Part shown: positions 40,475-45,597 of the stretch, piece after piece
How positions within the stretch are numbered: position 1 is the stretch's first letter
Layout: each line of letters begins with the position of its first letter
NCBI GenBank assembly: GCA_940747215.1
Contig: CALNWS010000035.1
Span: 1-45,597, forward strand
Length of the DNA: 45,597 nt
Source: an uncultured Paraburkholderia sp.
GTDB lineage: Bacteria > Pseudomonadota > Gammaproteobacteria > Burkholderiales > Burkholderiaceae
Direction: 5' to 3'
Program-made: the position numbers and the translations under genes
Notes under the pieces: model-generated
Seen by the model: only the letters and a program-made list of their open reading frames with translations
Database searches by the model: none
Told to the model about the DNA's origin: nothing

Positions 40475-40955
40475 CTGCGCCCTCCGAGGCAAGCGAGAAA
40501 CGCATCACGATGGCGTCCTCCCGGCTGCGATGCCGCGCCGGATAATAATTTTTCCGCCGGCCGATCGCGGTGAAACCGAACCGCTCGTACAGGCAGATCG
40601 CGCGATGATTCGACGGCCGCACTTCGAGCAGCAGTCCTTCGAGCTTTTCGGCGCGCGTGATGCGCATGGCTTCGTGCAGCAGCGCGAGCCCGGCGCCCGC
40701 GCCTTGCGCGGCGGGCGTCACGCACAGATTGAGCAGATGCATTTCGTCGACGACCGGCATCAGCACGCAATAGCCGATCAGCGTGCCTGTGACGTGGCGC
40801 ATACACACGCCGAAATAGCCGTTGCGCAGCGAATCGCCGAAATTGCCGCGACTCCACGGGAATTCATAAGCAATCTTTTCGACGGCGGCGACCTCGTCCA
40901 GATCGCTTTCGGTTATCGGCGACATGTAGCGGTCCGCGAGCAGCACGCCGCTCAT
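40461..40955 (-). CDS. rimI: ribosomal protein S18-alanine N-acetyltransferase
   Basis: A GNAT acetyltransferase of 164 residues that acetylates the N-terminal Ala of ribosomal protein S18. It shows ITESDLDEVAAVEKIAYEFPWSRGNFGDSL, the RimI-typical W-S start, then the acetyl-CoA loop VTPAAQGAGAGLALLHEAM (Q/R-x-x-G-x-G/A), LLEVRPSNHRAICLYERFGF and the tail RRKNYYPARHRSREDAIVMRF. The start overlaps the stop of tsaB by ATGA, so translation is coupled. Intact. Confidence 0.92.
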   Translation of the reverse strand: MSGVLLADRYMSPITESDLDEVAAVEKIAYEFPWSRGNFGDSLRNGYFGVCMRHVTGTLIGYCVLMPVVDEMHLLNLCVTPAAQGAGAGLALLHEAMRITRAEKLEGLLLEVRPSNHRAICLYERFGFTAIGRRKNYYPARHRSREDAIVMRFSLASEGADGAA

Positions 40956-41845
40956 TGTTCGACCTCGCCGTGATGCGCGTGAGCGTCGGCTTGCCCGGAA
41001 GGCTTCGCGCCGGTTGGCTCGTCCGCCTGCGCGCCGGAAGCGGCTTGCGACGTGCGGTCTGTGCTAGCGGCGGTGTTAGCAGCCTGACCGGATTGAGCGG
41101 CTTTATCAGCCTTTGCGGCCATGCGCTCCGCCGTGGTTTGGGCGACCTTGTTGCGCACGTACACCGGCGCGGCCTGATCGGCCGGCACGGTGCGGCCCGC
41201 ACACAGCGCACGCAACGCGGCGTGCGCGAGCGGCACCGCATGGGGCAGCGCGTCGTGATCCACGCTTCGCGCGGCCGCAACGGCCGGCAGACGCTCACCA
41301 AATGTGGCCGCGGCGTTGCCCGCCAGCGTGAACGGCTCGTCCGGCAGTGTGAGGTCGGCGGGTGCGTCGAGCGACGCGTCGCGCACGATACGCCATTCGC
41401 CTGCCGCGTCGTCCCACGCGAAGTCTGCCCAATACACTTCGTCCATGCGGGCATCGAGCGCGGCCAGCACGCGCGTAGCCGCCGCATCGCGCCGCCGCGC
41501 ACTCTCAGCGCAGACGAGCAGTGTACTAACTGGCACCACCGGTACATTCAGCCCGAATGCGAGGCCCTTAGCGACGCCCGTCGCCGTGCGAAGCCCCGTG
41601 AACGAACCCGGACCGGAGCCGAACGCTATCGCCGCGCAATCGGACAATGGCAGACCGGCTTCGGCAAAAAGCTCGCGGATGGCGGGCAGAAGGCGAGTGC
41701 TCGACACGGCGCCGGTATTTTCGTGACGCGACCAGACGCGCGGTTCATTCGAGGCTTGCGATGCGCCGCTGCCGGCGGCGGACAGCAGCGCGACCGAACA
41801 GAATTCGGTGGAGGTATCGAGGGCGAGGAGCACGGTTTGAGTCAT
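40952..41845 (-). CDS. tsaB: tRNA threonylcarbamoyladenosine biosynthesis protein TsaB
   Basis: A subunit of the TsaBDE complex making t6A37 in ANN-decoding tRNAs; essential in most bacteria. The start at 41845 gives MTQTVLLALDTSTEFCSVALL, the ASKHA-type opening, then HTG-like HENTGAVSSTRLLPAIRELF and the conserved FGSGPGSFTGLRTATGVAKGLAFGLN. The body ends near VPADQAAPVYVRNKVAQTTAERMA, the normal TsaB end. About 50 further Ala/Gln/Thr-rich residues form a low-complexity tail, giving 297 residues rather than about 230-250. The frame is intact. An upstream in-frame extension exists but is not supported by a ribosome site. Confidence 0.92.
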   Translation of the reverse strand: MTQTVLLALDTSTEFCSVALLSAAGSGASQASNEPRVWSRHENTGAVSSTRLLPAIRELFAEAGLPLSDCAAIAFGSGPGSFTGLRTATGVAKGLAFGLNVPVVPVSTLLVCAESARRRDAAATRVLAALDARMDEVYWADFAWDDAAGEWRIVRDASLDAPADLTLPDEPFTLAGNAAATFGERLPAVAAARSVDHDALPHAVPLAHAALRALCAGRTVPADQAAPVYVRNKVAQTTAERMAAKADKAAQSGQAANTAASTDRTSQAASGAQADEPTGAKPSGQADAHAHHGEVEQ

Positions 41846-42039
41846 GGGGCAGTATTGTAATCTGTAATCGGCGTGATCGGCGGCGCGCACGGGTGGACGC
41901 TGTTTTGCGCCGCGATCCCGCGCGCGTGCCGCGAATGTCCGGGAAATGTTTGGAAGAAGCCCTTGGGCACGGCGCCGCATGCAGTTGTTATGATCGACGG
42001 CCACCTTAACTCTGACCACGCCACGAGGGCGTCACGATC

Positions 42040-42309
42040 ATGACCGATATCAACGCACAATTCATCTAGGCTCAGGAAGACGTCAAGCAACTGCCGGAGC
42101 GTCCGGGCAATCTCACGCTGCTGCGTTTGTACGCGCTCTTCAAGCAGGCGTCCGAGGGCGATATGCACGGTGACAAGCCGGGTTTTGCCGACATCGTCGG
42201 CAAGTACAAGTACGACGCGTGGGCCGCGCTCAAGGGCACTTCGCAGGACGCGGCGAAGCAGCAATACGTGGAGCTCGTCGAATCGCTGAAGAGCGGCGCG
42301 GCGGCCTGA
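42040..42309 (+). pseudogene. acyl-CoA-binding protein with TAG at codon 10
   Basis: ACBP-fold small protein binding long-chain acyl-CoA. ATG at 42040 gives MTDINAQFI, then TAG (42067-42069), then AQEDVKQLPERPGNLTLLRLYALFKQASEGD, GDKPGFADIVGKYKYDAWAALKGTSQDAAKQQYVELVESLKS. The acyl-CoA-binding residues (YALFKQA, KYDAW) are all intact and there is no frameshift; the full reading is 89 codons. The stop lies in CTAGG, which a CCAGG to CTAGG change would produce if the residue was Gln. Without readthrough or restart the protein is not made. Confidence 0.85.
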
Positions 42310-42335
42310 GTCCGCCTGATTCGGGCCGGCTCCGG

Positions 42336-42355
42336 CTTTGCGCCACTTTGCGCCA
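42336..42355 (+). repeat. perfect 10-bp tandem duplication
   Basis: CTTTGCGCCA occurs twice in direct succession, in non-coding sequence after the ACBP pseudogene. Confidence 0.85.
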
Positions 42356-42442
42356 GAGTCGGCTGCGGCACACCGGGACGTGCGGCGGCCGCTTTTTGCT
42401 CTAGGAAGTTTCCTAACAGTGGCGCAGTGCAACAAACCTTTA

Positions 42443-42448
42443 TATAAT
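42443..42448 (+). promoter_or_regulatory. candidate -10 element (TATAAT)
   Basis: A consensus hexamer in an AT-rich patch within GC-rich sequence. No convincing -35 lies 16-18 bp upstream. It would drive the helicase gene from a long leader. Confidence 0.4.
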
Positions 42449-42744
42449 ATTGCCTGCGCTTCACGGCTTTTCTTTCCTTAGCGGCCGTTGCGGCGCAGCG
42501 CCTCGTAGCGTTTAGCTCCAATCCAGTTTAGAACCTGTCCCCTCCTGCCTAGCCCTCTTCGGGCAATCATGTCCTAGGCTGGCGGCACGCCGTGTTGGCA
42601 TGTCGTATCCGATACAGCTTCTAACGAAAAGCTCGCCTTCATTGTCGCGAGCTGCCCCCGTTTTCCGATTTGCTCGCTGAATCCGACGACTTGGGTATGC
42701 AGATTGGCGCCGACGTTTTAATTCCGTGTGTACCAAGGATTCTC

Positions 42745-44241
42745 ATGACTTCGAGCAATACCACCAGCCCGCTGAACGCCATCGCCGATCAAGCTCTCGG
42801 TCTCGCCGACGCACCCGTGCAGATTGACGCTGCACCGGCCGCCGCCGAAGCCGTCTCGACCGGCCCGACGTTTGCATCGCTGGGCCTGTCGGCGGAAGTT
42901 GTCTCCGCACTAACCGCAGCCGGCTACCAGAACCCCACGCTGGTTCAGCAACGCGCCATTCCCGCTGGCATCGCCGGTCGCGATCTGCTGGTTTCGAGCC
43001 CGACCGGTTCGGGCAAGACTGCTGCGTTCATGCTGCCCGCCATCGAACGTTTCGCCCAGCTGCAAAAAGCACAAGCCAGCCAGCCGCGTGAGCCGCGTCC
43101 GGCCGACGGTGGCCGTGGCCGCCGTCCGAAGCCGGTTGCACGTCCGACCATGCTGGTCCTGACGCCGACCCGCGAACTCGCGATGCAGGTCACCACTGCT
43201 GCCGCTACGTACGGCAAGCACCTCAAGTGTCTGCGCACCGTCAGCATTCTGGGTGGCGTCGCTTACGGTCAACAGCTCATGCTACTGGCCAAGAACCCGG
43301 AAATTCTCGTTGCCACGCCGGGCCGTCTGATCGACCACCTTGAGCGCGGCTGTATCGACCTGTCGCAACTCCAGATCCTGGTGCTCGACGAAGCGGACCG
43401 CATGCTCGACATGGGCTTCATCGAAGACATCGAAACGATCGTCGAAGCTATGCCGGCAACGCGTCAAACCATGCTGTTCTCGGCTACGCTCGACGGCAAG
43501 ATCGGCTCGCTCACCGGCCGCCTGCTGAAGGACCCGGAGCGTATCGAGATCGTCCAGCGCATGGAACAGCGCACGAACATCGCGCAAACCGTGCATTACG
43601 TCGACGACCGCGATCACAAGGATCGTCTGCTCGACCATCTGCTGCGCGACGAGGGCCTCGACCAGGCTATCGTCTTCACGGCAACCAAGATAGACGCGGA
43701 CCAACTGGCAGGTCGTCTTGCCGATGCTGGCTTCGAATCGGCCGCGCTGCACGGCGATCTGCCGCAAGGCGCGCGTAACCGCACGATCCGCGCACTGCGC
43801 GAGCGTCGTGTGCGCGTGCTGGTGGCAACGGACGTCGCTGCTCGCGGTATCGACATTCCGGGCATCACGCACGTGTTCAACTACGATCTGCCGAAGTTCG
43901 CCGAAGACTACGTGCATCGTATTGGCCGTACCGGCCGTGCCGGCCGCTCGGGTATCGCTGTGAGCCTCGTGCATCACGCCGAACAGGGCGCGCTGAAGCG
44001 CATCGAGCGTTTCGTGCGCACGCCGCTGCCGGTCAACGTCGTCGAAGGTTTCGAGCCGCGTAAGGCAGAGCCGACGGGCAACGGCCGTCTTGGCTTTGGC
44101 GGCCGCGGCCGTCCGGGCGGCAACGGTGGCCGTCGCTTCGGCAGCGGTTCGGGCAAGCCGGTCGGCAATGGCGGTTCGCGCGACGGCGGCTACGGCGCAC
44201 GCCGCAACGACGGCCCGCGCACGGCTCGTCGCGGCAGCTGA
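42745..44241 (+). CDS. RhlE-type DEAD-box RNA helicase
   Basis: An ATP-dependent RNA helicase of 498 residues, likely in ribosome assembly or RNA turnover. The Q motif (FASLGLSAEVVSALTAAGYQNPTLVQQRAIP, about 35-66) is followed by Walker A SPTGSGKT (about 84-91), PTRELAMQV, the DEAD box VLDEADRMLDMGF (about 213-225), SAT in LFSATLDGKI, and in the second RecA domain VFTATKIDADQLAG, VATDVAARGIDIPG and HRIGRTGRAG (about 390-400). The C-terminal 60 residues are Gly/Arg/Asn-rich, suited to RNA binding. An insert after FAQLQKA (Arg/Pro-rich) lies before motif Ia. Fully intact and followed by a terminator. Start ATG at 42745; a longer upstream in-frame reading lacks support. Confidence 0.93.
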   Translation: MTSSNTTSPLNAIADQALGLADAPVQIDAAPAAAEAVSTGPTFASLGLSAEVVSALTAAGYQNPTLVQQRAIPAGIAGRDLLVSSPTGSGKTAAFMLPAIERFAQLQKAQASQPREPRPADGGRGRRPKPVARPTMLVLTPTRELAMQVTTAAATYGKHLKCLRTVSILGGVAYGQQLMLLAKNPEILVATPGRLIDHLERGCIDLSQLQILVLDEADRMLDMGFIEDIETIVEAMPATRQTMLFSATLDGKIGSLTGRLLKDPERIEIVQRMEQRTNIAQTVHYVDDRDHKDRLLDHLLRDEGLDQAIVFTATKIDADQLAGRLADAGFESAALHGDLPQGARNRTIRALRERRVRVLVATDVAARGIDIPGITHVFNYDLPKFAEDYVHRIGRTGRAGRSGIAVSLVHHAEQGALKRIERFVRTPLPVNVVEGFEPRKAEPTGNGRLGFGGRGRPGGNGGRRFGSGSGKPVGNGGSRDGGYGARRNDGPRTARRGS

Positions 44242-44314
44242 TTTCCGCATTGAAATGGCTTCGCTGAAGTCATGAAGCAGATCGAAGCGGCGTCATGCCG
44301 TTTCAACGTCGCAA

Positions 44315-44343
44315 GAAAACTGGTGCTCAGGCACCGGTTTTTC
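44315..44343 (+). terminator. intrinsic terminator of the helicase gene
   Basis: AACTGGTGC, loop TCAG, GCACCGGTT, then TTTT. It lies about 75 nt after the stop codon; AAAAC on the left makes it partly bidirectional. Confidence 0.8.
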
Positions 44344-44695
44344 GCCCCTATTCTGGCCACCCTGCGCCCAACCCTAAATTTCACGATATAAAAAATTTTT
44401 TGCGTCGTTAAAAATCGTGCAGCAAGGCAAAAGACGCCGCGTTGCAACATGGGGAAAAGCGTTTCTTATTGCGAAATGAGTGTCGTAAGCAATTGATTTC
44501 AATAATCAATAAAAATCTGCAAAACCGTTGATGCGGTCTGTTGTGCAACTCCCGATTTGCCTAGTCTCTTATATAAGACTTCACGAAACGAAACACCGAT
44601 TCGACGCAGACAGCACTGGAAGCAGCGTGAACCGGGCAGGCGCTTCGACGGAGACAGCGAGTCACCCATCCATTACAGGCAACCAGGAACACACC
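44344..44695. other. AT-rich leader of the isocitrate lyase gene
   Basis: A gene-free region of about 350 bp and clearly AT-richer than its surroundings (for example the A/T runs around 44390-44415 and 44490-44515). It contains the palindrome TCTTATATAAGA at 44567-44578. No other element is assignable. Confidence 0.5.
44567..44578. promoter_or_regulatory. 12-bp perfect palindrome TCTTATATAAGA upstream of aceA
   Basis: An exact self-complementary dodecamer in the aceA leader, about 118 nt before the expected start. It could be a dimeric regulator site and also contains a -10-like TATA core. The binding protein cannot be named from sequence. Confidence 0.5.
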
Positions 44696-45474
44696 ACGAA
44701 CCGCCAGGAACAAGCCAAGCAACTCCACATAGCAATGGAACCGATCTGCGCTGGAAAGGCGTGAAGCGCAGCTACACGGCTGAAGACGTGATCCGTCTGC
44801 GTGGTTCGGTGCAGGTCGAACATACGCTCGCGAAGCGCGGTGCCGAAAAGCTCTGGCACAGCGTGAACACCGAGCCGTTCGTCAATTCGCTCGGCGCGCT
44901 GACCGGCAACCAGGCCATGCAGCAGGTGAAGGCCGGTCTGAAAGCGATCTATCTGTCGGGCTGGCAGGTGGCGGGCGATGCAAACGTCGCCGGCTAAATG
45001 TATCCAGACCAGTCGCTGTATCCGGCGAACTCGATGCTGCTCGTCGTGAAGCGCATCAACAATACGCTCACGCGCGCTGATCTCAACACGCGCGCTGATC
45101 AAATCCAGTGGTCGGAAGGCAAGAATCCGGGCGACGAAGGCTATATCGACTACTTCGCGCCAATCGTGGCCGACACCGAAGCCGGTTTCGGCGGCGTGCT
45201 GAACGCGTTCGAAATGATGAAGGCGATGATCGAAGCCGGTGCCGCAGGCGTTTACTTCGAAGACCAGCTCGCTTCCGTGAAGAAGTGCGGTCACATGGGC
45301 GGCAAGGTGCTCGTGCCGATCCGTGAAAATGTCGCGAAGCTGACGGCCGCGCGTCTCGCCGCCGACGTTTCCGGCGTGCCAACCGTGCTGCTCGCACGCA
45401 CCGACGCGAAAGCCGCCGACCTGATTACGTCCGACGTCGACGAAAACGACAAGCCGTTCCTCACGGGTGAGCGC
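44696..45474 (+). pseudogene. aceA: isocitrate lyase, decayed and truncated
   Basis: Glyoxylate-shunt enzyme (isocitrate to succinate plus glyoxylate). The expected start codon position after AGGAACACACC is ACG (44696), followed by NRQEQAKQL, so the ATG appears lost. A frameshift near 44730-44745 precedes [38 protein letters not shown] and [32 protein letters not shown] at 44995-44997 replaces the Glu of GEMYPDQS. An 18-bp insertion (45070-45100) adds ADLNTR. The catalytic KKCGH motif is intact ([15 protein letters not shown]). Similarity ends at FLTGER (about 45474), where an IS66-like piece begins. With five lesions this is one of the most damaged genes, so the glyoxylate shunt is probably lost. 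Confidence 0.92.
45070..45100 (+). repeat. 13-bp direct repeat marking an 18-bp insertion in aceA
   Basis: ACGCGCGCTGATC at 45070-45082 recurs at 45088-45100 with TCAAC between. It inserts six residues in frame between NNTLTRAD and [10 protein letters not shown]. Confidence 0.9.
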
Positions 45475-45597
45475 CCGATTCGACCGTATGCGATCCACGA
45501 ACGACGTTCCCCAGAGTAAGGTAGCGGAGCGCGTGAGGTGTGGTAGTGAAGCGGATCAGCTTCGGCCACTGCGTGCGCAGATAGGTCAGTCCTTTGC
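45475..45597 (-). mobile_element. IS66-like transposase fragment (window edge)
   Basis: The minus strand from the window end reads KGLTYLRTQWPKLIRF, which resembles the conserved segment near the C-terminus of IS66 TnpC transposases (K-A-L-x-Y-L-x-x-Q-W-P-x-L-x-R/Y-F). After RF the reading no longer follows the family (DDG...NNxxE not seen), so the piece is itself degenerate or frameshifted. It directly abuts the break in aceA. The rest lies outside the window. Confidence 0.5.

Larger units (their letters stand above)
42310..42744. other. leader region of the RhlE-like helicase
   Basis: A 435-bp gene-free stretch. It contains a perfect 10-bp tandem duplication (CTTTGCGCCA at 42336-42355) just after the ACBP gene and a consensus TATAAT at 42443-42448, about 300 nt before the helicase start. 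I see no clear -35. The promoter position would give a long 5' UTR, as in some cold-regulated RNA helicase genes; this is inference. Confidence 0.45.

Noticed and set aside
41846..42019. N-terminal extension of TsaB upstream of 41845.
   Set aside because: The extra residues do not resemble TsaB, and the conserved LLALDTSTEF opening follows the ATG at 41845 directly.

Overview
This window looks like a stretch of a GC-rich betaproteobacterial chromosome of the Burkholderiaceae (Paraburkholderia/Caballeronia/Burkholderia type). The evidence is family content and gene order: tsaB-rimI-family 4 UDG, a RhlE-like helicase, isocitrate lyase, DUF1328 pairs, an entericidin-like lipoprotein, a DUF4397 lipoprotein, and a large Gmd/Fcl polysaccharide locus. 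Its main feature is gene decay. About thirty genes are recognisable, but well over half carry premature stops, 1-8 nt frameshifts, internal deletions or fusions. That fits a recently host-restricted lineage in genome reduction, such as the heritable plant-associated Burkholderiaceae; this is an inference, not something the sequence names. Some one-base homopolymer indels could also be sequencing errors.

Layout. 1-2.8 kb: decayed FadH-type dienoyl-CoA reductase, an intact DUF4397 lipoprotein behind a large foldback hairpin, and an entericidin-like lipoprotein whose start position reads ATT. 3-6.3 kb: broken NarL-type sensor kinase and two broken response regulators around two DUF1328 membrane proteins and a truncated ferritin-like gene. 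6.4-8.4 kb: an MFS permease and a broken DUF2569 protein. 8.4-13.1 kb: a decayed phosphonate/phosphodiester-type uptake operon (LacI regulator, binding protein, two permeases, remnant of the ATPase, GpdQ-like phosphodiesterase). 13.4 kb: tRNA-Leu(TAA). 14.2-16.9 kb: an fdhA-like oxidoreductase and a gntR regulator split by an inversion. 17-24.3 kb: mixed genes (deaminase remnant, LprI-like and SH3b proteins, a GGDEF/EAL relic, flavin oxidoreductase, cupin, TMEM175-like protein, YfcE-like phosphodiesterase). 24.4-25.9 kb: ProP-like MFS pseudogene.

26.3-39.2 kb is an exopolysaccharide locus: gmd, fcl, five glycosyltransferases, acyltransferase, flippase and a Wzy/ligase-like membrane protein. 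Every gene except the Wzy-like one carries an inactivating lesion, so the polymer is unlikely to be made. 39.2-45.6 kb is the best preserved part: UDG, RimI and TsaB overlap in one minus-strand unit and the RhlE-like helicase is intact. The acyl-CoA-binding protein has one early TAG, and isocitrate lyase is heavily damaged and cut off by an IS66-like fragment at the window end.

I see no clearly new defence, CRISPR or secretion system. The notable signals are the decay pattern itself (14 of 19 premature stops are TAG, mostly where a Gln is expected; recurrent short tandem duplications; start-codon losses), the reconstructable inversion, gene fusions by deletion, and a long 5'-leader hairpin.
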